Source of the DNA: Arachis hypogaea
Lineage: Eukaryota; Streptophyta; Magnoliopsida; Fabales; Fabaceae
Reading direction: 5' to 3'
DNA: 64,000 nucleotides
Assembly (NCBI RefSeq): GCF_003086295.3
Contig: NC_092040.1
Coordinates: 60,429,559 to 60,493,558, forward strand
Part shown: positions 55,751 through 64,000 of the stretch, one piece after another
Layout: every line of letters starts with the position of its first letter
Numbering within the stretch: the stretch's first letter is position 1
Notes under the pieces: generated by a model
What the model was told of the DNA's origin: nothing
Seen by the model: the letters and a program-made list of their open reading frames with translations, nothing else
The model's database searches: none
Position numbers and translations under genes: made by a program

Positions 55751-57257
55751 TTGTTCGAGTTTGGACAACTGACGGTTCATCTTGTTGCTCAGATTAGGTA
55801 ATTTTCTTTTCAAAAAGTTTTTCAAAAATCTTTCAAAAATTTTTCTTTGTTTTTGTTTTTCTAAATATAATTTTTGATAAAAAATACAAAAAAATTAATA
55901 AAATTCTAAAAACCAAAAATATTTTGTGTTTCTTGTTTGAGTCTTGAGTCAGATTTTAAGTTTGGTGTCAATTGCATGTTTTTTAAAATTTATGCATTTT
56001 TTTCCGAAAAACTCATGCATGGTGTTCTTCATGATCTTCAAGTTGTTCTTGACAAGTCTTCTTGTTTGATATTCATATTTTCTTGTTTTGTGTCTTTTGT
56101 TGTTTTCATATGCATCCTTGAATTCTTAGAGTCTAAATATTAAAAATTTCTAAGTTTGGTGTCTTGCATGTTTTTTTTTTTCTTGAAACTTTTTCAAAAA
56201 TAAGTTCTTGATGTTCATCATGATCTTCAAAGTGTTCTTAGTGTTCATCTTGACATTCATAGGGTTCTTGCATGCATCATGTGTTTTGGTTCATAATTTT
56301 CATGTTGTGAGTCAATTTTGTGTTTTTCTCTCTCCTCGTTAAAAATTAAAAAAAAATATTTCCCTTATTTCTCTCAAAAATTCGAAATCTTTGGGTTGAC
56401 TTAGTCAATTTTTTTTTTAAAATAAGTTATTTCTTGTTAGTCAAGTCAAGATTTCAATTTTAAAAATCTTATCTTTTCAAAATCTTTTTCAAAAATCAAA
56501 TCTTTTCTTTTTCCTCTTGTTATTTTCGAAAATTCTTTAAAATTGATTTTCAAAAATCTTTTTCTTAATTTTATCTTTTATTTTTGAAAATTATACTAGC
56601 AATTAATGATTTGATTCAAAAATTTCAAGTTTGTTACTTTCTTGTTAAGAAAGATTCAAACTTTAAATTTTAGAATCATATCTTAGTCAAGTCATTAATT
56701 CTAATTTTAAAAATCAAATCTTTTTAATTTTCTTTTCAAATCTTTTTCAAAATATCTTTTCTAACCATATCTTTCTCAAATCATATCTTTTTCAAAAATT
56801 TGATTTCAAAATTTGTTTTCTAACGTCCTATCTTTTCAAAATTGATTTTCAAATCTTTTTCAACTAAGTAATTAATTTTTTGTTTGTTTCTTATATTTTT
56901 CAAAACCATCTAACTACTTTTCTCTCTCTAATTTTCGAAAATCATCTCCTTCTTTTTCAAAATTCTTTTAATTAACCAATTGTTTCAAATTTTAATTTCA
57001 ATTTTATTTCTTCTCTTAATTTTCGAAAATCACTAACCATTTTTTCAAAAACAATTTTCGAAAACTCTTCTCTCTCATCTCTTTCTATTTATTTATTTAA
57101 TTACTAACACTTCATCTCAAAATTCGAACCCCTCCCTTCCTGTATTCGAATTTTTCTCATCCTTCTTCTATTTTTTTTCTTCTTCTACTCACATAAAGGA
57201 ATCTCTATACTGCGACATAGAGGATTCCTCTTCCTTTTTTGTTCTCTTTTTTTTCAT
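55751..57257 (+). other. Leader of element E
   Basis: No gene. TAAGTTTGGTGT at 55967 and 56151, then AT-rich CTTTTTCAAAATC-type runs up to the gag ATG. Confidence 0.65.
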
Positions 57258-59595
57258 ATGAGGAGGAGCAAGGACAAGGACATTCTTGTTGAAGCAAATC
57301 CTGAACCTGAAAGGACTCTGAAGAAGAAGCTAAGAGAAGCTAAAGCACAACAATCCAGAGAAAACCTTATAGAGAATCTCGAAAAAGAAAGAGACATGGC
57401 CGAACCCAATAACAATGGTGGAGGCGCAAGGAGGATGCTTGGTGATTATACTACACCTACTTCCAATTTTTATGGAAGAAGCATCTCAATCCTTGCCATT
57501 GGAGCAAAGAATTTTGAGCTAAAACCTCAACTAGTTGCTCTAATACAACAGAACTGCAAGTTTCATGGACTTCGATCAGAAGATCCCTACTAGTTTTTAA
57601 CTAAGTTCTTACAGATCTGTGATACTGTTAAGACTAATGGAGTAGATCCTGAAGTCTACAGGCTCATGCTTTTCCCTTTTGCTATAAGAGACAGAGCTAG
57701 AACATGGTTGGACTCACAACCTAAAGATAGCCTGGACTCTTGGGATAAGCTGGTCACAACCTTCTTGGCCAAGTTCTTTCCTCCTCAAAAGCTGAGCAAG
57801 CTTAGAGTGGATGTTTAGACCTTCAAGCAAAAAGATGGTGAATCCCTCTATGAAGCTTGGGAAAGATACAAGCAGTTGACCAAAAAGTGTCCTGCTGACA
57901 TGCTTTTAGAGTGGACTATTTTGGATGTATTCTATTATGGTCTATCTGAGTTCTTTAAGATGTCACTGGACCATTCTGCAGGTGGATCCATTCACCTAAA
58001 GAAAATGCCTGCAGAAGCTCAAGAACTCATTGACATGGTTGCAAATAACCAATTCATGTACACCTCTAAAAGGAATCCTGTGAGTACTGGGATGCCTTAG
58101 AAGAAGGGAGTTCTTGAAATTGATGCTCTGAATGCCATATTGGCTCAGAACAAAATGTTGACTCAGCAAGTCAACATGATTTCTCAAAGTCTGAATGGAT
58201 GGCAAAATGCATCCAACAGTACTAAAGAGGCTTCTTCTGAAGAAGAAGCTTATGATCTTGAGAACCCTGCAATGGCAGAGGTGAATTAGATAGGTGAACC
58301 CTATGGGAACACCTATAATTCTTCATGGAGAAATCATCTAAACTTCTCATGGAAGGATCAACAAAAGCCTCAACAAGGCTTTAACAATGGTGGAAGAAAC
58401 AGGCTTAGCAATAGCAAGCCTTTTCCATCATTTTCTCAGCAACAGACAGAGAATTCTGAGCAGAGCTCCTCTAGCATAGCAAATATAGTCTCTGATCTGT
58501 CTAAGGCCACTTTAAGTTTCATGAGTGAAACAAGGTCGTCCATCAGAAATTTGGAGGCACAAGTGGGCCAGCTGAGTAAGAAAATCACTGAAACCCCTTC
58601 TAGTACTCTTCCAAGCAATACTGAAGAGAATCCAAAAAGAGAGTGCAAGGCCATTGACATAATCAAAATGGCCGAACCTAGAGAGGAAGGGAAGGACGTG
58701 AATCCCAATGAGAAAGACCTCATGGGATGTCTCTCAGACAAGAAGGAGTTCCTTATTGAGGACCTAGATAAATCTGAGGCTCACATAGAGACCATAGAGA
58801 TTCCATTAAACCTCTTTCTGCCATTCATGAGCTCTGAAAACTATTTTTCCTCTGAAGAGGATGAAGATGTAACTGGAGAGCAAGTTGCTCAATATCTAGG
58901 AGCCATCATGAAGTTGAATGCCAAGTTGTTTGGTAATGAGACTTGGGAAGATGTATCTCCCTTGCTCATTAGTGAACTAGATACATGGGTGGTTCAGTAA
59001 ACTTTACCTCAAAAGAAATAAGATCCTGGTAAATTCTTAATATCTTGTACCATAGGCACCATGACCTTTGAGAAGGCTCTATGTGACCTGGGGTCAGGCA
59101 TAAATCTTATGCCACTCTCTGTAATGGAGAAGCTGGAGATCTTTGAGGTACAAGCTGCCACATTCTCATTAGAGATGGCAGACAAGTCAATAAGACAAGC
59201 TTATGGTAGAGGACGTGTTAGTGAAGGTTAAAGGCCTTTACATCCCTGCTGATTTCATAATCTTAGACACTAGGAAGGAGGAGGATAAATGCATCATCCT
59301 TGGAAGACCTTTCTTAGCCACAGCAGGAGCTATGATTGATGTTGACAGAGAAGAGCTAGTCCTTCAATTGAATGGGGACTACCTGGTGTTTAAAGCTCAA
59401 GGATCTTCCTCTGCAACCATGGAGAGGAAGCATGAAAAGCTTCTCTCAATACAGAGTCAAACAAAGCCCCCACAATCAAACTCTAAGTTTGGTGTCGGGA
59501 GGCCACAACCAAACTCTAAGTTTGGTGTTGAACCCCCACATTCAAACTCTAAGTTTGGTGTTGGGAGGTCCCAACAATGCTCTGAACACTTCTGA
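57258..59595 (+). pseudogene. gag: Gag-protease of element E
   Basis: It begins MRRSKDKDILVEANPEPERT. It retains the gag core (DSQPKDSLDSWDKLVTTFLA, SLYEAWERYKQLTKKCPADM), NSSWRNHLNFSW, protease CDLGSGINLMPLSVMEKL and IILGRPFLATAGAMIDV, and a C-terminal triple repeat of NSKFGV in 33-bp units. Stops interrupt it at 57591, about 57818, 58098, 58288, 58998 and about 59021, nearly all at Gln codons of the relatives. A short deletion near 59203 shifts the frame. This is the most decayed gag-protease of the set. Confidence 0.87.
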
Positions 59596-59643
59596 AGCTC
59601 CATGGGAGCTCACTGTCAAGCTATTGACATTAAAGAAGCGTTT

Positions 59644-59661
59644 ATTGGGAGGCAACCCAAT
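59644..59661 (+). other. Post-ORF hairpin, element E
   Basis: ATTGGG-AGGCAA-CCCAAT, the counterpart of 2244-2261 with a different stem and the same loop. Confidence 0.65.
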
Positions 59662-59789
59662 TTTTAAATATTTATATTTTTATTGTTCTTTTATGTTTTA
59701 TTAGGTTCATGATCATGTGGAGTCACAAAACAAATACTAAAATTAAAAATAGAATAAAAAATAGCAGAGGAAATAGCACACCCTGGAGG

Positions 59790-60090
59790 AAGAGCTTACT
59801 GGTGTTTAAACACCAGTAAAGAGCATCTGGCTGGCATTCAACACCAGAACAGAGCATGAATCTGGCGTTAAACGCCAGAAACAAGTAACATTCTGGCGAT
59901 TAAATGCCAGGACTACACCCTGAGGAGAGCTGGCGTTAAACGCCAGAAACAAGCATGGAACTGGCGTTCAACGCCAGAAACATGCTGCAGATTGGTGTTG
60001 AATGCCCAAAACACGCATAGAGCTGGCGTTTAACGCCAGAAACAAGCATCAATCTGGCGTTAAATGCCAGGATTGCATGTAGAAGGCATT
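59790..60090 (+). repeat. CTGGCG palindrome array, element E 3' UTR
   Basis: About nine units every 30-35 bp: CTGGTGTTTAAACACCAG, CTGGCGTTAAACGCCAG, CTGGCGTTCAACGCCAG, CTGGCGTTTAACGCCAG and imperfect forms, joined by AAACAAGCAT-type linkers. Confidence 0.85.
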
Positions 60091-60192
60091 TTACATGCCT
60101 GATTGGTGCAGGGATGATAAATCCTTGACACCTCAGGATCTGTGGACCCCACAAGATCACCTCAGGATCTGTGGATCCCACAGGATCCCCAC

Positions 60193-61789
60193 TGGTGCAC
60201 AAAATTGTGATCTCTAACAATGGCATTCAACTTGGTATGCACATCTACTAACTCAGCACTTTCTTCACAACTCCGTACAACTAACCAGCAAGTGCACTGG
60301 GTCGTCCAAGTAATAAACCTTACGTGAGTAAGGGTCGATCCCACGGAGATTGTTGGTATGAAGCAAGCTATGGTCATCTTGTAGATCTCAGTTAGGTGAA
60401 TAATAAATGGTTATGGAGTTTTCGAATAATAATAATAAATAAACAAAAAATAAAGATAGAAATACTTATGTAAATCATTGGTAGGAATTTCAGCAAATAC
60501 TGCTTTCATACTTTCAATCCTTCTTACTCCTTTCCATGACAAGCTGTATGTAGGGCATCACCGTTATCAAAGGCTACATCCCATCCTCTTAGTGAAAATG
60601 GTCCAAATCCTCTATCACAGTACGGCTAATCATCTGTCGGTTCTCGATCATGTCGGAAAAGAATCCATTGATTCTTTTGCATTTGTCATCACGCTCAACA
60701 ATCGCGAGTTTGATGCTCGTCGCAGTCATTCAATCCCTGAATCCTACTCAGAATACCACAGACAAGGTTTAGAATTTCCGGATTCTCATGAATGCCACCA
60801 TCAATTCTAGCTTATACCACGAAGATTCTGATAAAGGAATGCAAGAGATATGCACTCGGTCTAAGGTAGAACGGAGGTGGTTGTTAGTCACGCGTTCATA
60901 GGTGAGAATGATAATGAGTGTCACAGATCATTACATTCATCATGTTGATGTGCAACAAATATCTTAGAACAGGAATAAATTGAATTGAATAGAAAATAGT
61001 AGTAATTGCATTAAAACTCGAGGTACAATAGAGCTCCACACCCTTAATCTATGGTGTGTAGAAACTCCACCATTGAAAATACAAAAGTGATGCTCCAGGC
61101 ATGGCCGAGAGGCCAGCCTCCAAAATGTGATCAAAGGATCAAAATACAATCCCATCTATCTAATACAATAGTAAAATATCCTATTTATACTAGACTAGCT
61201 ACTAGGGTTTACAGAAATAAGTAATTGATGCAGGAATCCACTTTCGGGGCCCACTTGGTGGCTGCTTGGGCTGAGCTTGAGCTTTACATGTGCAAAGGCT
61301 TCTCTTGGAGTTGAACGCCATGTTGTAACGTGTTTTTGGCGTTCAACTCTGGTTCGTGAGGTGTTTCTAGCGTTTGACTCCAGAATGCAACATAGAACTG
61401 GCATTGGGCGCCAGTTTGCATCGTCTAATCTCGAATAAAGTATGGACTATTATATATTTCTGGAAAGCTCTGGATGTGTACTTTCCAAAATCGTTGAGAG
61501 TGCGCCATTTGGAGTTATGTAGCTCCAGAAAATCCATTTTGAGTGCAGGGAGGTCAGAATCCAACAGCATCAGCAGTCCTTTGTCAGCCTTCTTACCAGA
61601 GTTTTGCTCAGGTCCCTCTATTTCAGCCAGAAAATATCTGAAATCACAGAAAAATACACAAACTCATAGTAAAGTCTAGAAATGTGAATTTAGCATAAAA
61701 ACTAATGAAAGCATCCCTAAAAGTAGATAGATCCTACTAAAAACTACCTAAAAAGATTGCCAAAAAGCGTAAAAATTATCCGCTCATCA
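60193..61789 (-). repeat. 3' LTR of element F, 1.60 kb
   Basis: Minus strand TGATGAGCGG (61789) to TTTTGTGCACCA (60193). TATA box at 61182-61189. It follows (on the minus strand) CAATTTAAGTTTGGTGTTG, the same LTR-proximal phrase as in element A, which shows that this is the 3' LTR and that F extends to the right. Confidence 0.87.
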
Positions 61790-62779
61790 CAACACCAAAC
61801 TTAAATTGTTGCTTGTCCCTAAGCAACTGAAAATCAAATAGGATAAAAAGAAGAGAATATACTATAAATCCCAAAATATCAATGAATATTAGTTCTAATT
61901 AGATGAGCGGGACTTGTAGCTTTTTGCTTCTGAACAGTTTTGGCATCTCACTTTATCCTTTGAAGTTTAGAATAATTGGCATCTATAGGAACTTAGAATT
62001 TCAGATAGTGGTATTGATTCTCTTAGTTAAGTATGTTGATTCTTGAACACAGCTACTTTTATGAGTCCTGGCCGTGGCCGTAAGCACTTTGTTTTCCAGT
62101 ATTACCACTGGATACATAAATGCCACAGACACATGACTGGGTGAACCTTTTCAGATTGTGACTCAACTTTGCTAAAGTCCCCAGTTAGAGGTGTCCAGAG
62201 CTGTTAAGCACCCTCTTTTTACTTTGGATCACGACTTTAACCACTCAGTCTCAAGCTTTTCACTTGGACCTGCATGCCACAAGCACATGGTCAGGGACAG
62301 CTTGATTCAGCCGCTTAGGCCTGGATTTTATTTTCTTGGGCCCTCCTATCCATTGATGCTCAAAGCCTTGGATCCTTTTTACCCTTGCCTTTTGGTTTTA
62401 AGGGCTATTGGCTTTTTCTGCTTGCTTTTTCTTCTTTCTATTTTTTTTTCAAAAGCTTTTACTATTCACTGCTTTTTCTTGCTTCAAGAATCAAATTTAT
62501 GATTTTTCAGATCATCAGTAACATTTCTCTTTGTTCATCATTCTTTCAAGAGCCAACAATTTTAACATTCATAAACAGCAAGATAAAAAATATGCACTGT
62601 TCAAGCATTCATTCAAAAAATAAAAAGTATTGTCACCACATCAATATAATTAAACTAAATTCAAGGATGAATTCAAAATTCATGTATTTATTGTTCTTTT
62701 GAATTAGAAATATTTTTCATTTAAGAGAGGTGAAGGATTCATGGAATTATTCATAGCCTTTGGACATAGTTACTAAATA

Positions 62780-63209
62780 CTAATAATCATGAAGTAAAGA
62801 CACAAAACATAAACATACATATAGCATAAAATTGAAAAACAGATAATTAAGAACAAGGAAGTTAAGGAATGAGTCCACCTTAGTGAGGGTGGCGACTTTT
62901 TGAAGGACCAATGGTGCTTTTTGAGCTCCACTATGTCTCTTCCTTGCCTCTGTTGCTTGATCTCTAGTGATTTTGGTGCTTCTATCCTTAGCTGCTCCCA
63001 ATAATTGTGTGGAGGAAAATGTATCCCCAGAGGTATCTCAGGGATTTCTTGATGAGGGAATTCCTCATGCTCTCTTGATGTGCAGTCAAATGCTCTTCTA
63101 CTAGGCTATGGACCCTTGAGATGAATCTCTCCATCTCCCATGACTCAGAGGTGGAAGCTTTTGTCTTCCCTTTTCCTTTTCTAGAGGTTTTTCCGGCCTT
63201 AGGTTCCAT
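62780..63209 (-). pseudogene. Small ORF in the element F 3' UTR
   Basis: Minus strand from 63209: MEPKAGKTSRKGKGKTKAST, SWEMERFISRVHSLVEEHLT, ending at 62988; a second overlapping segment from 63001 reads MGAAKDRSTKITRDQATEAR. Element C carries both segments in degraded form. The RVHSLVEEHLTAHQE part is encoded by the tRNA-Cys-like stretch. Strongly basic N-terminus, no membrane segment in the first piece; function unknown. Conservation between two copies is expected from shared ancestry and does not prove coding. Confidence 0.4.
63069..63115 (-). other. tRNA-Cys-derived fragment, element F copy
   Basis: From 63115: GGGTCCATAGCCTAGTAGAA, GAGCATTTGACTGCACAT, CAAGAG. More diverged than the element C copy, and followed by an insertion of about 20 bp relative to C. 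Confidence 0.6.
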
Positions 63210-63547
63210 AAGTGGTTATGGAAAAACAAAAAAGCTATGCTTTTACCACACTAAACTTAGAATATTGCTCGCCCTCGAGCAAAGAGAAGATAGAATAGAA
63301 AAAAAAGAGGAAGAGATGGGGGAGAGGGAGAGAGGTTTGTGTTTCGGCCATTTAGGGTAGGTTTGGGTGGGAAGGATGGATGGATGTGAGTGGTGAAGAG
63401 GTGATGAGGAAAAGAGATTGAGGTGATTGGTGAAGAAGAGAGAAGGTGAGTTGAGGTAGGTGGGGATCCTATGGGGTCCATAGATCCTGAGGTGTCAAGG
63501 ATTATCATCCCTGCACCAATGAGGCGTGTAAAATGCCCTCTGCATGC

Positions 63548-63825
63548 AATTCTGGTGTTGAACACCAGATTGATGCTTGTTTCTGGTGTTGAACGCCAGC
63601 TTCATGCTTGTTTCTGGCGTTGAACGCCATCTTCATGCTTGTTTTGGGCGTTCAACGCCCATTTGCAGCATGTTTCTGGCATTCAGCGCCAGCTTTCCTC
63701 AGGGTGTATTCCTGGCATTTAAACGCTAGGATGCTGCTTGTTTCTGGCATTCAACGCCAGATCCATGCTCTGTTCTGGCATTGAACGCCAGCCAGATGCT
63801 CCTTACTGGCGTTTAAATGCCAGTA
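63548..63825 (-). repeat. CTGGCG palindrome array, element F 3' UTR
   Basis: About eight units including CTGGTGTTGAACACCAG, CTGGCGTTGAACGCCA, GGGCGTTCAACGCCC and CTGGCGTTTAAATGCCAG, with the same linkers as in C and E. Confidence 0.85.
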
Positions 63826-63934
63826 AACCCTTCCTCCAGGGTGTGCTTTTTCTTCTACTATTTTTGATTCTATTTTTAAAAGAACAATAAAACATAATAA
63901 ACAATAAAAAATAAATAAAATTAGATAAATAAAA

Positions 63935-63952
63935 ATTGGGTTGCCTCCTAAT
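63935..63952 (-). other. Post-ORF hairpin, element F
   Basis: Minus strand ATTAGG-AGGCAA-CCCAAT, with one mismatch in the stem, the only copy here with a broken pair in the GGG/CCC core. Confidence 0.6.
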
Positions 63953-64000
63953 AAGCGCTTCTTTAATGTCAATAGCTTGACAATAGGCTCTCATGGAGCC

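Larger units (their letters stand above)
54062..60192 (+). mobile_element. Element E: non-autonomous Athila-like element, interrupted by F
   Basis: 5' LTR (54062-55726), primer site, leader, gag-protease (57258-59595), hairpin, palindrome array, and a 3' UTR that stops at GGATCCCCAC where F's LTR begins. In element C the same phrase continues as further 3' UTR, so E was cut by insertion of F and its remainder lies beyond the window. The LTR tip is mutated (TA for TG). Confidence 0.85.
61790..64000 (-). mobile_element. Element F: 3' part of a non-autonomous Athila-like element
   Basis: Contains the 3' UTR, the palindrome array (63548-63825), the post-ORF hairpin (63935-63952) and the conserved phrase TGTCAAGCTATTGACATTAA just at the window edge; gag-protease lies outside. 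It is inserted into E in opposite orientation. Confidence 0.82.

Noticed and set aside
59790..60090. CRISPR-like array
   Set aside because: The repeats are themselves palindromes with variable sequence, linkers are also similar to each other, and the context is a plant retrotransposon UTR.
1..64000. Integrated pararetrovirus or other viral sequence
   Set aside because: All RT-related sequence seen is Ty3/gypsy Tat-type or RTE LINE; no movement or coat protein signature was seen.

Overview
The window is a block of nested plant LTR retrotransposons from a legume, most likely peanut (Arachis). The organism call rests on the Ty3/gypsy families present, on LTRs opening TGATGAGCGG, and on the recurrent palindromic word CTGGCGTT..AACGCCAG, which I associate with Arachis intergenic DNA. 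It is an inference from recall, not a database result. I see no intact host gene. Every coding region is retrotransposon-derived or a fossil.

Left block (1-16254). Element A (+, 1-5988) is the right part of an Athila-like, apparently non-autonomous element: gag-protease with an integrase-like tail and no reverse transcriptase, then a 3' LTR at 3856-5988. It abuts Tat1 (-, 5989-16254), a Tat-lineage element with gag, protease, RT, RNase H, a second RNase H and integrase, all carrying stops and frameshifts. Between pol and its missing 3' LTR, Tat1 has an oppositely oriented accessory gene (6575-8482) with a small intron, and a 110-bp tandem array (8833-10000).

Middle block (16362-34932). A second Tat element (+, Tat2) is bounded by a matching 5-bp target duplication, ACAAC. 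Between those ends it carries a truncated 5' LTR, an Athila-like non-autonomous element (-) present twice as a tandem segmental duplication (copies B and C), the accessory gene, a full LTR, a second gag and a 76-bp LTR stub. The target DNA (16255-16361 plus 34933-35793) looks like an older LTR ending CTTACA.

AT-rich block (35794-45761). This older region holds a B3-like exon relic, an RPA1-like and PIF1-helicase relic pair (a probable Helitron fossil), a Mutator-like element with about 300-bp terminal inverted repeats and a perfect 9-bp target duplication, the 3' end of an RTE-type LINE, a non-autonomous hAT element with an 8-bp target duplication, and a third Tat relic.

Right block (45762-64000). 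H is a minus-strand LTR (45762-53997) inserted in the Tat3 relic. Element D (+) is inserted inside H's LTR (target duplication TTTTG), element E (+) in H's internal DNA, and element F (-) in E's 3' UTR. B to F belong to one family: long LTR, tRNA-Asp-type primer site, AT-rich leader, gag-protease, a conserved hairpin, a 3' UTR with palindrome arrays, a 3' LTR, and no pol. They would depend on enzymes from an autonomous relative (FIDEL/Feral-type Arachis elements are the obvious candidates, unverified).
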